A DNA stretch of 64,000 nucleotides from Bacillota bacterium (GTDB lineage: Bacteria > Bacillota > Clostridia > Oscillospirales > Ruminococcaceae): contig JAEZTV010000027.1 in NCBI GenBank assembly GCA_023421245.1, forward strand, positions 92,058 through 156,057, in the 5' to 3' direction. A model generated the notes under the pieces. It did not search any database, had not been told where the DNA came from, and saw nothing but the letters and a program-made list of their open reading frames with translations. A program made the position numbers and the translations under genes. The first letter of the stretch is position 1; each line of letters opens with the position of its first letter. Of the stretch, positions 33,686 to 42,882 are shown piece after piece.

Positions 33686-34774
33686 TTGGCAAAATGGTTT
33701 TCAAAAAATAATACACCGGCCATAACCGGCGGTGCTCTGTCTATCGAAAAGCTATATGGATTAGTTGTTCTGTTATGCGCGCTGGTGCACACTGTCTATC
33801 TGGCGGTCTTTTTGGCATCCGGCCTTTTACTGCTTGTGGTATATGAGTGCGTAAGTGTTGCTGTATTTCTAATGCTTGGGTTTGCAGTGCGCCGCAGGAT
33901 GTTTGCCGTAACGCTCTCCGTTTTGCACATCGGGGTGTGCGGTACGTTTGCCGTTTGCACGTTGATGTTTGGCTGGTCGTGCGGGTTTGAGTATGTATTG
34001 TTAAGCATGCTGCTGCTCGAGGGTCTGTTTATGTACCGCGGCCGCACAACCCCCAACTTGCTGCGCACCCTTGAACTGCTGCTCCTTTTGGCGGTTGGAC
34101 TGCTTTGCATCGGCAGTACACCGCCCTATGCAAACATTCTTGCAGGCTGGCAGCGCAACCTGCTGTATATCGTAAACCTTGCCGTGTTTACTGCGGGGGT
34201 AATATCAAGCGTTCTGCTGACTGAACGGAGCAGCAGCGTGGCGGTGATGGTGCTTGAGGAAAAGGCGAACTATCTGCAGCGTCTTGCCGAAACCGACCCG
34301 CTTACGGGCCTGCTCAACCGGCGGTGTATGACCGCGCGGCTGGAACAAGCTGTGGAGCATTGCCGCCAAACCGGCGAGGTGTTTTGCGTTGTGATGTGCG
34401 ACATAGACAACTTCAAGCTCATTAACGATACCTATGGTCATGCAAGCGGTGATTTTGTACTCAAGATGCTGGCGGAGACTATCGCCGAGTACCTTGGCGG
34501 CAACGAGGCCGTCTGCCGCTGGGGCGGCGAGGAGATATTGCTGCTGCTTGAAAACACCGGTCTTGCACAGGCAAGGGAGATTATTGGCGGCTTGCGGCGC
34601 GCGGTGGAAACCGCACCGTTTGTATACTGCGGGCGTATCCTAAGCGTTACAATGACTATGGGCATTACACAGTCGTGGGCGGGCGCATCGGTGACGGAGC
34701 TTGTCGAGCAGGCGGATATGCTGATGTACGCAGGCAAACGCAGGGGCAAAAACTGTGTGGTTCCCAGCCGTTAG
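33686..34774 (+). CDS. membrane-bound diguanylate cyclase (GGDEF)
   Basis: Makes cyclic di-GMP. About six membrane helices occupy residues 30-180, followed by a GGDEF domain: AETDPLTGLLNRRCM, CDIDNFKLINDTYGHASGD (metal-binding Asp) and the active A-site CRWGGEEILLLLENT (GGEEI variant). The usual inhibitory RxxD site five residues before is not present (LGGNEAV), so feedback inhibition may be weak. The frame starts at TTG 33686 with AAAGGATGG 10 bp upstream. No partner phosphodiesterase is adjacent. Confidence 0.9.
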   Translation: MAKWFSKNNTPAITGGALSIEKLYGLVVLLCALVHTVYLAVFLASGLLLLVVYECVSVAVFLMLGFAVRRRMFAVTLSVLHIGVCGTFAVCTLMFGWSCGFEYVLLSMLLLEGLFMYRGRTTPNLLRTLELLLLLAVGLLCIGSTPPYANILAGWQRNLLYIVNLAVFTAGVISSVLLTERSSSVAVMVLEEKANYLQRLAETDPLTGLLNRRCMTARLEQAVEHCRQTGEVFCVVMCDIDNFKLINDTYGHASGDFVLKMLAETIAEYLGGNEAVCRWGGEEILLLLENTGLAQAREIIGGLRRAVETAPFVYCGRILSVTMTMGITQSWAGASVTELVEQADMLMYAGKRRGKNCVVPSR

Positions 34775-34837
34775 AAGTAGAAGGTTAAGCAGCGTTGTTT
34801 AGCGGCAACACCGATGTGTATATGGAGGAAGAGTGCG

Positions 34838-35278
34838 ATGAGCAGAACAGTAATCGATTTTTTAATTCGCGCAAAGCGTGCTACCTATGCTGGTGGCAAG
34901 GGCCGGATTGATTCCTCCCGCCCCGATTCACACGATCTTGCGTACGCTGAGGGACCGCTTCGCTACCTTGACACCTATCTTGGCGGTGAGCGGTTTATAG
35001 GGGAGGAGGCTATCTGGCGCGAAGGGTTACCCATTTGGGGGATGAACTATTCCGGCAGGGTAGTCAGAGAAGGCTTTTCGGGCGATTTTTTGAAGGAAGC
35101 GCTGCTGCTGGTTTCATCGGAGATGCCCTTTCGCGGCCCGCTCTCTTATCAGAACGGTGCGTATTGTTACCGCTGTGAGACGGAGGGCGATATGGATTGG
35201 TTCTTTGGTCGGGAGGTAATTTTAAAGGACGAGGTTTTGATTTATGAAGCTTTGTTTCATGGGGGAAGTATCATTTGA
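34838..35278 (+). CDS. DUF5680 family protein
   Basis: A 146-aa protein of a small family often fused to XRE-type DNA-binding domains, here standing alone. Typical spans are FLIRAKRATYAGGKGRIDSSRPDSHDLAYAEGPLRYLDTYLGGERFIGEEAIW and WGMNYSGRVV. It begins at ATG 34838 behind GGAGGAAGAGTG. Function is unknown. It overlaps the glycosylase TTG start by 4 bp (TTGA), so both are probably expressed together. Confidence 0.8.
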   Translation: MSRTVIDFLIRAKRATYAGGKGRIDSSRPDSHDLAYAEGPLRYLDTYLGGERFIGEEAIWREGLPIWGMNYSGRVVREGFSGDFLKEALLLVSSEMPFRGPLSYQNGAYCYRCETEGDMDWFFGREVILKDEVLIYEALFHGGSII

Positions 35279-35775
35279 ATGAGCATAATTATGTAAGCCA
35301 TGCGTTTGCACCAGTATATAACGAGCATTCTCGTGTGCTGGTTCTTGGTACCATGCCATCGCCGGGCTCACGCAAGCAGGGCTTTTACTACTCTCACCCG
35401 CAAAACAGGTTTTGGAAAACGCTCAGCGCCATTCTGAGAGAAGAGCTGCCCAAAACCGCGCAGCAAAAGCGGGAGCTTGTGCTTGCGCACCGTATAGCGC
35501 TGTGGGATGTGCTTAAGTCCTGCGAGATTACGGGTGCAAGCGACGCCAGTATTAAAAATCCTGTTTCCAACGAACTGAGTATTATTCTGAAAACGGCGGA
35601 TATTCAGGCGATTTTTGCAACAGGGCGCAAGGCGGAGCAGCTGTATACACGCCTATGCCTGCCCCATACGGGCATACCAATCGTGTACCTGCCGTCTACC
35701 AGCCCGGCACATCGATTATATTCGGACGAACAGCTGGCCGAAAAATATGCTGTGATTCTCCCATATCTCGCATGA
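35275..35775 (+). CDS. DNA-deoxyinosine (hypoxanthine) glycosylase
   Basis: Base-excision repair enzyme of the uracil-DNA glycosylase fold, 166 aa. It shows the first active motif RVLVLGTMPSPGSRKQGFYYSHPQNRFW, the IALWDVLKSCEITGASDASIKNP region, and the closing motif YLPSTSPAHR. It removes hypoxanthine, the deamination product of adenine. The TTG start (35275) has GGGGGAAG about 8 bp upstream and lies inside the previous stop codon. No nearby gene is linked by function. Confidence 0.88.
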   Translation: MNEHNYVSHAFAPVYNEHSRVLVLGTMPSPGSRKQGFYYSHPQNRFWKTLSAILREELPKTAQQKRELVLAHRIALWDVLKSCEITGASDASIKNPVSNELSIILKTADIQAIFATGRKAEQLYTRLCLPHTGIPIVYLPSTSPAHRLYSDEQLAEKYAVILPYLA

Positions 35776-35882
35776 CGCATGCGCATTGCTTGGGTATTAA
35801 AGTTTGACCGGGCTCTGCTTTTTTGAGAAGATAAAGATAATACGACCGCACATAAATGATTCGAAGATTGGGAAGGAGTGCT

Positions 35883-37196
35883 GTGACTGTGCCAAAACCA
35901 TTTGCTTTGCCGTCCGATATGCTGCTTGGGTGTGCCACCGCCGCCACACAGATAGAAGGGGGCGACTCCACTCATAACTGGTACGATTGGTGCACGAAGG
36001 GTCATATTAAGGATGGCTCCAGCTGTCTGCGCGCGGATGACCATTACCGCCTGTATCGTGAGGATTGTGCCATGATCAAGGAGATGGGCCTTGAGGTTTA
36101 CCGTATGGGCCTTGAGTTTTCGCGCATTATGCCCGAACGCCACCGCTTCGATTATCAGGAGATGGAGCACTACAAGGACGAGATTCGTCTGCTCAAACAA
36201 AACGGTATCCGCGTCCTGGTTACCCTGCACCATTTTTCCAACCCCATGTGGTTTGAAAACATGGGTGCGTTTGAACATCCTGATTGTGTGGATATCTTTG
36301 TGCGCTATGCAAAGTTTGTAGCCGAACAGCTTGGTGACCTGTGCTGTGAGTATGTTACCATCAACGAACCGAACGTATATGCCGTAAACGGCTACCTGTT
36401 CGGTGAGTGGCCTCCCGGGGGAAAAAGCTTGAAACGAACCCTGAACGTGATGAAGAACATGGCAAAGGCACACATTGCCGCATACAAGGCCATTCATATC
36501 GTTCGCCGGGCGCACAGCTTTAAGGGTGAAACACTGGTGGGGTTTGCAAACCATTACCGTGTATTTGTGCCGTACCGCAAAAACAACCTGATCGACCGGT
36601 TTGCCGCACACCTGTTTGACCGCGCGTTTCAAGGTGCAGTCACCGATGCGATGGTGTGGGGGAAATTTTCGTTTCCTATGGGCTTATTTGGCCGTAAAAC
36701 AGGCGATTACGCCGACTATTTCGGCATCAACTACTATACCCGCAGTGCAATGCGCGGCTTTACCAACACCACATTGCCCAATGTTGCGACAAATGAACTT
36801 GGGTGGGAGCTGTATCCCGAAGGGTTGAGCATATTGTGTAAGCGATACTATGCACGCTATGCAAAGCCTTTGTGGATTACCGAAAACGGCACCTGTGATG
36901 GAAAAGACCGTTTTCGCACCCGATACATCTACAATCATTTAAAGGTGCTCAGCGAGCTTGAGGTTCCGGTCAAGCGGTATTATCATTGGACGCTGATGGA
37001 TAATTTTGAATGGGTAGAGGGTGAAAATGCGCGCTTTGGTCTAGTGCAGGTGGATTACGAAACGCAAAAACGAATCATCCGCCAGAGCGGACGATTTTTT
37101 ATGGCGGTTATTCGCAATAAGGCGGTGACCGACAAGATGTGCGGTGAGTTTCTGCCCGAGGCCGTCTCTACGGTAACGGATGCCGCAGTACGATAG
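35883..37196 (+). CDS. GH1 family glycosidase (beta-glucosidase type)
   Basis: Retaining beta-glycosidase or 6-phospho-beta-glycosidase, about 437 aa. The acid/base Glu is in TINEPNVYAVNGYLFGEWPPG and the nucleophile Glu in LWITENGTCDGKDR. The N-terminal PSDMLLGCATAATQIEGG and YHWTLMDNFEWVEGENARFGLVQVDYETQ are GH1 hallmarks. GTG 35883 or GTG 35889 could start it; GGAAGGAG lies at 35871-35878. The frame opens earlier at 35856 without a ribosome site. No signal peptide or PTS gene is seen, so it is cytoplasmic and probably acts on imported disaccharides. Confidence 0.92.
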   Translation: MTVPKPFALPSDMLLGCATAATQIEGGDSTHNWYDWCTKGHIKDGSSCLRADDHYRLYREDCAMIKEMGLEVYRMGLEFSRIMPERHRFDYQEMEHYKDEIRLLKQNGIRVLVTLHHFSNPMWFENMGAFEHPDCVDIFVRYAKFVAEQLGDLCCEYVTINEPNVYAVNGYLFGEWPPGGKSLKRTLNVMKNMAKAHIAAYKAIHIVRRAHSFKGETLVGFANHYRVFVPYRKNNLIDRFAAHLFDRAFQGAVTDAMVWGKFSFPMGLFGRKTGDYADYFGINYYTRSAMRGFTNTTLPNVATNELGWELYPEGLSILCKRYYARYAKPLWITENGTCDGKDRFRTRYIYNHLKVLSELEVPVKRYYHWTLMDNFEWVEGENARFGLVQVDYETQKRIIRQSGRFFMAVIRNKAVTDKMCGEFLPEAVSTVTDAAVR

Positions 37197-37241
37197 CTGA
37201 CCCTACGCGGCAAGTGAGCAAATGGCATGGGAGATGAAGCA

Positions 37242-38186
37242 ATGGCAAGGGCCGGTCTTGTTTTGGAGGGCGGCGGCATGCGCGGTGTATATACCGCGGG
37301 TGTGCTGGATTATTTTGATGAACAAGGGCTGTTTTTTCGGTTTATCGTGGGTACCTCGGCGGGTGCGTGCAACGCAATCTCGTATGTTTCGCACCAACGG
37401 GGCAGAAGCTTCGAGACAAACTTTCGCTTTGGCCGCGACAAGAGATACCTCAATCCGTTGCGTGTGATGCGCGGTAAAGGGGTATTTGGTATGGATTTTA
37501 TGTTTGATGATATCCCAAACACCCTGCTGCCGCTGGATTATGAAGCCTATGCAAACGAGAACTGTGCAAGCTACGCGACTGTGACCTGCTTGCAAACAGG
37601 GTGCGCGGAATACCCGCTGGTAGGGGATATGCGCACCGACCATATCTATGTGCGTGCTTCCAGCTCGCTGCCGCTGTTTGCCGAGACGGTAGAGTACGGC
37701 GGCAAACATTACCTTGACGGCGGGGTGGCGGATTCGATTCCCATCGCGTTTTCACAGCAAAGCGGCAACGATGTAAATATTGTTGTACTTACGCGTCCGC
37801 AAGACTATAGAAAAAAGAGGAGTGCGCTTAATCGTTTGTGCGCGCGCCGCTACCAGGGTTATCCCGCCTTTGTTCGGGCATTTTGCGGGCGGCATATTGA
37901 TTATAACAATAGTGTGCGGATGGCAGAGCGACTGGAGCACGAGGGAAGGGCGGTCATTATTCGTCCGGAGCATCTTTGTATTGATAAATTCGAACGCAAC
38001 CCAGAGCGTCTTCTTGCACTTTACCTGCAGGGGTACGGGGATGCAAATAAAGCGTTTGCGCGGGTGCTTGCGCTTGCCGGCGAATGTGAAAACGTGCAGA
38101 CCGCGCGCCGCCCGCTGCCAATCGATGCAAGCTATACGTATCAGAGCAAGCTGTATACTTACCCCAAAAACACAATGACGGTATAA
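37242..38186 (+). CDS. patatin-like phospholipase
   Basis: Ser-Asp dyad lipid acyl hydrolase of the RssA/YlbK type, about 314 aa. The oxyanion loop is GLVLEGGGMRGVYTAGVLDYF. The nucleophile is in IVGTSAGACNAISY, and the catalytic Asp is in YLDGGVADSIPI. I use ATG 37242 because GGGAGA sits 7 nt upstream; ATG 37227 is also possible. The long C-terminal tail (DYRKKRSALNRLCARRYQGYPAFVRAF...) is family-typical. It is likely cytoplasmic; the lipid substrate is unknown. Confidence 0.87.
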   Translation: MARAGLVLEGGGMRGVYTAGVLDYFDEQGLFFRFIVGTSAGACNAISYVSHQRGRSFETNFRFGRDKRYLNPLRVMRGKGVFGMDFMFDDIPNTLLPLDYEAYANENCASYATVTCLQTGCAEYPLVGDMRTDHIYVRASSSLPLFAETVEYGGKHYLDGGVADSIPIAFSQQSGNDVNIVVLTRPQDYRKKRSALNRLCARRYQGYPAFVRAFCGRHIDYNNSVRMAERLEHEGRAVIIRPEHLCIDKFERNPERLLALYLQGYGDANKAFARVLALAGECENVQTARRPLPIDASYTYQSKLYTYPKNTMTV

Positions 38187-38215
38187 GACCAATACAGCCA
38201 AGCAGAAAAACATAG

Positions 38216-38258
38216 GGGTACCTTCTTGCAATACACGGTGAGGAGGTACCCTATTCTT
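38216..38258 (+). terminator. terminator after the patatin-like gene
   Basis: 11-bp arms GGGTACCTTCT (38216-38226) and AGGAGGTACCC (38241-38251) with one G-U pair, followed by TATTCTTT. Confidence 0.8.
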
Positions 38259-38316
38259 TACTAAAACGGCTGCACCAGAATGAATATTAATTTTAGTAAA
38301 TCAAACAATAAAGGGG

Positions 38317-38345
38317 TTGACAAGCACAAAGACTGGCGTTATAAT
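38317..38345 (+). promoter_or_regulatory. consensus promoter of dps
   Basis: Perfect -35 TTGACA (38317-38322) and -10 TATAAT (38340-38345) with 17-bp spacing, about 45 bp upstream of dps. Its strength fits the need to accumulate Dps under stress. Confidence 0.9.
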
Positions 38346-38353
38346 AATAGTAA
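38339..38353 (+). promoter_or_regulatory. PerR-box-like operator at the dps promoter
   Basis: TTATAATAATAGTAA overlaps the -10 box. It matches the PerR box TTATAATNATTATAA at 13 of 15 positions (mismatches at the second half-site). PerR regulates dps and ahpC in Firmicutes. This is a sequence match, not proof of binding. Confidence 0.6.
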
Positions 38354-38389
38354 CAATTATCAATATTATTTTTAAGGGAGGATCTCACT

Positions 38390-38827
38390 ATGTCAACCTA
38401 TTACCAAAAACTAAACACCTTTCTGGCAGATCAGGCTACCCTGTATATGAAGCTGCATAACCTGCACTGGTATATTAAGGGCTCGAGCTTTTTTACCCTG
38501 CATGCCGAATTCGAAACGCTATACGATGCAACTACCGCGGTGATGGACGAGGTTGCGGAACGTATGCTCATGTTAGGGCAAGCCCCCCATGCAACCCTTA
38601 AGGATGTGCTTGCCGCAACAACGCTTAGCGAGCGTGCACCTTTGCCTGTAGATGCAAAAGAGGCGGTCGAAACCGCACTTGCAGATTTTGATAAACTGCG
38701 CAAGGATGCCAAGGAGATTGTGGATCTCGCGGCTGCCGAGGGTGACGACGGAACCGCCGACCAATTCACCGGCTATATGCGCGATTATGATAAGACTATC
38801 TGGATGCTGCGCTCTTACCTTGCGTAA
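38390..38827 (+). CDS. dps: Dps/ferritin-like protection protein
   Basis: Dodecameric mini-ferritin (145 aa) that oxidises iron with peroxide and shields DNA. The ferroxidase motifs are LHNLHWYIKGSSFFTLHAEFETLYD and VMDEVAERM, with His, Asp and Glu spaced as in the family. The C-terminus is YMRDYDKTIWMLRSYLA. A consensus promoter and a PerR-like box are directly upstream, and a peroxiredoxin gene follows 40 bp later, so the pair forms a peroxide-defence unit. Confidence 0.95.
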   Translation: MSTYYQKLNTFLADQATLYMKLHNLHWYIKGSSFFTLHAEFETLYDATTAVMDEVAERMLMLGQAPHATLKDVLAATTLSERAPLPVDAKEAVETALADFDKLRKDAKEIVDLAAAEGDDGTADQFTGYMRDYDKTIWMLRSYLA

Positions 38828-38867
38828 ACACCCTTAGATTGCGATTACGTGAAAGGATGTGATTCCA

Positions 38868-39434
38868 ATGGGAAATTTAATAGGAAAAAAGCTGCTTGAT
38901 TTTAAGGTTAATGCATACCATAACGGGGATTTTACCGAGATAAGCAGCGATTCGGTGCACGGCAAATGGGGTGTATTCTTCTTTTATCCCGCAGACTTTA
39001 CCTTTGTATGCCCCACCGAGCTTGGCGATTTATCCGAATATTATAATGAGTTTGAGAAGATCGGCTGTGAGGTGTACTCGGTTTCAACCGACAGCCACTT
39101 TGTACACAAGGCGTGGGCGGATGCCTCTGAAACAATTCAAAAGATCCGCTTTCCGATGTTGGCCGACCCTGCCGGTGTGCTCTCCCGTTTCTTTGGCGTG
39201 ATGGCAGAGCAGGACGGTCAGGCACTGCGTGGTACATTTATTGTCAACCCAGAGGGTGAAATTAAGGTGTACGAGGTACATGATATGGGTATTGGCAGAA
39301 ACGCAGAAGAACTGCTTCGCAAGGTGCAGGCGGCACAGTTTGTAGCCGAGCATGGCAATCAGGTCTGCCCCGCGCGCTGGAAGCCGGGGGACGCAACTCT
39401 AAAGCCCGGTCTTGATCTGGTAGGCAAACTTTAA
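38868..39434 (+). CDS. ahpC: 2-Cys peroxiredoxin (AhpC type)
   Basis: Peroxide-reducing enzyme, about 188 aa. The peroxidatic Cys is in DFTFVCPTELGDLSEYY and the resolving Cys in HGNQVCPARWKPG. It begins at ATG 38868 with GAAAGGATG upstream; a GTG in frame at 38859 is less likely. No ahpF or NADH-dependent reductase gene is adjacent, so it may be reduced by thioredoxin or another carrier. Likely co-transcribed with dps. Confidence 0.93.
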   Translation: MGNLIGKKLLDFKVNAYHNGDFTEISSDSVHGKWGVFFFYPADFTFVCPTELGDLSEYYNEFEKIGCEVYSVSTDSHFVHKAWADASETIQKIRFPMLADPAGVLSRFFGVMAEQDGQALRGTFIVNPEGEIKVYEVHDMGIGRNAEELLRKVQAAQFVAEHGNQVCPARWKPGDATLKPGLDLVGKL

Positions 39435-39508
39435 GCTAACACACCATCAAACATGAAATATAATAAGTACTGGCGAAATATTTTTTTCATCCTCCTACTA
39501 TTCTTTAT

Positions 39509-39550
39509 AACGCAAGCAGAGCCTGTCATTTGATGGGCTCTGCTTGCGTT
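39509..39550. terminator. long hairpin after ahpC
   Basis: 15-bp perfect arms (39509-39523 and 39536-39550) and a 12-nt loop. There is little T-run on the + strand, so it is either a terminator or an mRNA-end protecting hairpin. Confidence 0.75.
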
Positions 39551-39729
39551 ATTGCCGAAACATAAATGCTATTAACACGATTGGTTGCAAAAAAGCCTAT
39601 TGTTGTGTTATGTTACAAATATAAATATTCCTATGCCAAGGGATGATTTTATTTCGGGAGTTCAAGCCCTTTGGGGCTAATATTAGTGCTAATTCTACTT
39701 CGAAAATTTTAAAACGAGGAGAAACCGGT

Positions 39730-42114
39730 ATGAAAGAAAAGGCAAAACAGCTTGTTATGCAGATGACCTTGCAGGAAAAGGCGGCTCTTTGCTCCGGCAA
39801 TGACTTTTGGACGTTGAAACCGCTTGAGCGGCTGGGCTTGCCGCGGGTGATGGTTACCGACGGGCCGCATGGCCTGCGCAAGCAGGCCGGCGACAGCAGC
39901 AGTCCGGGTATTAACAATAATGTACCATCTACCTGTTTTCCGCCATCCTGTGCTTTGACCGCAAGCTTTAATCGCGATCTTGTAAATGAGATTGGACAAG
40001 CGCTGGGGGAGGAATGCTTGCAGGAGGATGTAGCGGTAATCCTTGGTCCGGGCGTTAACATCAAACGTTCTCCCTTGTGCGGCCGAAACTTTGAGTATTT
40101 CAGCGAAGACCCTTACCTTGCCGGTGAGTTAAGCGCAAACCATATCGCAGGCGTGCAGAGCAAAGGGGTTGGAACGTCGCTTAAGCATTTTGCCGTCAAT
40201 AATCAGGAGACCTGCCGTCTGACGGTGGATGCGGCAGTGGATGAGCGCGCGCTGCGCGAAATCTATCTCACAGCCTTTGAAACAGCGGTCAAGCGCTCAC
40301 GCCCGTGGACGGTAATGTGTGCCTACAACAAGGTAAACGGAACATATGCCTCAGAACACAAACGCCTGCTGACCGACATTCTGCGGGATGAATGGGGATT
40401 TGAAGGCCTGGTTATGAGCGACTGGGGCGCCTGCAATGACAGACCCGGCGGCATACGGGCAGGGCTGGATCTTGAAATGCCGGGGCGCGATGCATACAAT
40501 GATACCGAGATCATAAAGGCGGTACAGGAGGGGCGTTTGAGCGAATCTGAGCTTGATGCGGTGGTAACACGAAACGTTGAACTTGTGCTTAACTATATGC
40601 AAAACCGCAGGCAAGGTTATACCTATAGCGTGGATAAGCATCATGCGCTTGCACGCAGGGCTGCCGCGCAGTCGTCGGTACTGCTCAAAAATGAGGATGG
40701 AGTCCTGCCGCTTAAAGGCGGTGCGGCGATAGCGGTAATCGGCGCGTTTGCGCAAAATCCCCGGTACCAGGGCTCGGGCTCGAGCAACATCAATCCCACG
40801 AAAACCGATAATCCCGCAGAAGAGCTTGAAAAGGCAGGGCTTACCGTGCAGTACGCACAAGGGTATGATCCGATAAGCGGCGATACCGATGACACCTTGG
40901 TCGCGGCAGCGTGCGAGGCGGCAAAGGGAAAGGATGCGGTAATCCTCTTTGCGGGTCTGCCCGACAGCTACGAAAGCGAGGGCTTTGACCGCACAACACT
41001 CGATATGCCGGCCGGCCACAACAGGCTTATTGAGGCGGTGGCAAAGGTGAATGCCAACACCGTGGTTGTGCTGATGTGCGGCGCACCTGTTTTGATGCCA
41101 TGGTCGTCGCAGGTTAAGGGGATTTTGCTTGCCTATCTGGGTGGTCAGGCAGTCGGCGGTGCGCTTGCGGACCTGCTTACCGGGCGCGTGAGTCCTTCCG
41201 GAAAGCTTGCGGAAACATTCCCGCTGGCACTTGCGGATACCCCGTGTGCGCGCTATTTCCCGGGCGAGCCCAAAGCGGTGCAGTACCGTGAGAGCATCTT
41301 TGTGGGTTACCGCTACTACGACGCGGCGGGTTGCGAGGTAGCCTATCCATTCGGGTATGGGCTTAGCTACACAACCTTTGCCTACAGCGATTTAAAGCTT
41401 TCCTCCGATACCTTTGCGCAGGGGGACAAGCTTACGGCCGAGGTTACCGTCACAAATACGGGGATGTGTGATGGGGCAGAGGTGATACAGCTTTACATCG
41501 GCAGACCGCAGGCGGCAATCTTCCGCGCACCCAAGGAGCTGCGGGGCTTTGAAAAGATATTCCTGAAAGCGGGCGAGCGCAAGACAATTCGCTTCACCCT
41601 GACACAACGCAGCTTTGCCTACTACAACGTTGCCGCGGAAGATTGGTCGTTGGAAGGGGGCACATATTCCGTGATGGTTGGCGCCTCAAGCAGGGATATT
41701 CGGCTTACACAAGAGCTTTCGGTGACAGGCGACGGCAGAGAAGTACTGCTCACAGAACGGTATCGTGCGCTGCCCGGGTATTATAACCCTGCAAAGGGAG
41801 GCTTTTCGGCAAGCGATGAGGAATTTGTGGCATTGTACGGCGCGCCGCTTCCGGCTGGAACACTCCGGTCGAATGAGCCGATTACCATGAACACCACGGT
41901 GGGTGAGCTTGCCGAAACAGAAGGCGGTAAAGAGCTGTTTAATCGTCTGGAAAAAGAGTTTATCAAAACGTTTGAGGGGCAGGAGATTGACCTGATGACC
42001 AAGGCGAATTTCTATGCCTTTCCGCTGCGTTCGATTGGCATGATGACCGGTGAGCGCACCGGCCGCGCGGAGATCGGGCAGATTCTGCAGCAGATAAATC
42101 GGCAACGCAAATAG
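39730..42114 (+). CDS. GH3 beta-glucosidase with fibronectin-like tail
   Basis: Cytoplasmic-type beta-glucosidase or beta-xylosidase, about 794 aa. The GH3 N-domain has RLGLPRVMVTDGPHGLRKQ, GRNFEYFSEDPYLAGELSANHIAGVQSKGVGTSLKHFAVNNQE and the nucleophile Asp in VMSDWGACND. The C-domain has SSGS-type FAQNPRYQGSGSSNINPT and PSGKLAETFPLALADTP. A fibronectin type III-like domain follows (YTTFAYSDLKLSS...EVIQLYIG), then about 100 extra residues. ATG 39730 has GAGGAG 8 bp upstream; the open frame begins at 39643. A small palindrome ATTAG-TG-CTAAT (39682-39693) lies upstream. No signal peptide is seen. Confidence 0.94.
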   Translation: MKEKAKQLVMQMTLQEKAALCSGNDFWTLKPLERLGLPRVMVTDGPHGLRKQAGDSSSPGINNNVPSTCFPPSCALTASFNRDLVNEIGQALGEECLQEDVAVILGPGVNIKRSPLCGRNFEYFSEDPYLAGELSANHIAGVQSKGVGTSLKHFAVNNQETCRLTVDAAVDERALREIYLTAFETAVKRSRPWTVMCAYNKVNGTYASEHKRLLTDILRDEWGFEGLVMSDWGACNDRPGGIRAGLDLEMPGRDAYNDTEIIKAVQEGRLSESELDAVVTRNVELVLNYMQNRRQGYTYSVDKHHALARRAAAQSSVLLKNEDGVLPLKGGAAIAVIGAFAQNPRYQGSGSSNINPTKTDNPAEELEKAGLTVQYAQGYDPISGDTDDTLVAAACEAAKGKDAVILFAGLPDSYESEGFDRTTLDMPAGHNRLIEAVAKVNANTVVVLMCGAPVLMPWSSQVKGILLAYLGGQAVGGALADLLTGRVSPSGKLAETFPLALADTPCARYFPGEPKAVQYRESIFVGYRYYDAAGCEVAYPFGYGLSYTTFAYSDLKLSSDTFAQGDKLTAEVTVTNTGMCDGAEVIQLYIGRPQAAIFRAPKELRGFEKIFLKAGERKTIRFTLTQRSFAYYNVAAEDWSLEGGTYSVMVGASSRDIRLTQELSVTGDGREVLLTERYRALPGYYNPAKGGFSASDEEFVALYGAPLPAGTLRSNEPITMNTTVGELAETEGGKELFNRLEKEFIKTFEGQEIDLMTKANFYAFPLRSIGMMTGERTGRAEIGQILQQINRQRK

Positions 42115-42120
42115 TATCGT

Positions 42121-42161
42121 AAAAAGGCTACCCGTTTTGCATCGGAACGGGTAGCCTTTTT
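42121..42161 (+). terminator. terminator after the GH3 gene
   Basis: Perfect 16-bp arms 42121-42136 and 42146-42161, starting A5 and ending T5, with a 9-nt loop. Confidence 0.95.
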
Positions 42162-42201
42162 ACATTGTTGCGGACAGCGGAGCGGCCCCTTTAACAAAAG
42201 C

Positions 42202-42230
42202 TTGACACAATGGTAAAGATATGATATTTT
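42202..42230 (+). promoter_or_regulatory. promoter of the TetR-CPBP unit
   Basis: TTGACA (42202-42207) and TATTTT (42225-42230), 17-bp spacing, about 63 bp upstream of the TetR start. Confidence 0.65.
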
Positions 42231-42245
42231 TACTTCATAAAGGTT

Positions 42246-42263
42246 ATTGAGCACATGCTCAAT
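42246..42263 (+). promoter_or_regulatory. palindromic operator, probable TetR site
   Basis: ATTGAGCA-CA-TGCTCAAT, perfect 8-bp arms, lies between the promoter and the TetR-family gene. Position and symmetry fit autorepression by the encoded dimer. Confidence 0.7.
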
Positions 42264-42292
42264 GAATTGGGTGGAGAAGGGAGGGGGATACG

Positions 42293-42865
42293 ATGTCTGA
42301 GAGAGCCGAGCAAAAAGAACGGCGTATGGGTCAAATACTAACCATCGCGCTGGATGAATTTATCTGCAAGGGATTTTACGGAACCTCCACGCGCGAGATT
42401 TCAAGGATTGCAGGAGTTAGCTCAGGGCTGATGTTTCATTATTTTAAAAACAAGCAGGCGCTGTATGAAAGGCTGATTGAAATCGGCTGCCAAAAGCTTG
42501 AATTTGATGAAAGAACCGCGTATGAGAACCCTCTTGAATTTTTTCGCGAGTCGGCAGGCGATATGCTGCTAAATCTTAAAAGCAATCCCGTTTTCTCAAA
42601 GATGTTTGTGTTTATGAATAACGCGCACTATATGCAGGATATTTCCCCGTACGCAAACGAGTTGTTGCGCCGTCATGATGTTGTGAGTCAGAGTGTTCCG
42701 ATTATGATTCGGGGCCAGGGGCTTGGGCAGCTTAAGGACGGCAATCCGCGGGCACTGTCGATTGCGTTTTGGTGTTCGCTGCAAGGCATTGCCGAAGCCT
42801 TTGCATATTCGGAGGATGAGCCGCTGCCAACGATTGAATGGCTGATTGATATCATCAGAAAATGA
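42293..42865 (+). CDS. TetR/AcrR-family repressor
   Basis: DNA-binding regulator, 190 aa. The N-terminal helix-turn-helix is ILTIALDEFICKGFYGTSTREISRIAGVSSGLMFHYFKNKQALYERLI (residues about 10-58). The ligand-binding helices follow. It shares its 3' end with the CPBP protease gene start and is preceded by a clean palindrome and promoter. The likely model is autorepression and control of the membrane protease. The ligand is unknown. Confidence 0.92.
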   Translation: MSERAEQKERRMGQILTIALDEFICKGFYGTSTREISRIAGVSSGLMFHYFKNKQALYERLIEIGCQKLEFDERTAYENPLEFFRESAGDMLLNLKSNPVFSKMFVFMNNAHYMQDISPYANELLRRHDVVSQSVPIMIRGQGLGQLKDGNPRALSIAFWCSLQGIAEAFAYSEDEPLPTIEWLIDIIRK

Positions 42866-42882
42866 TGTGGAAGGGAATCAAT

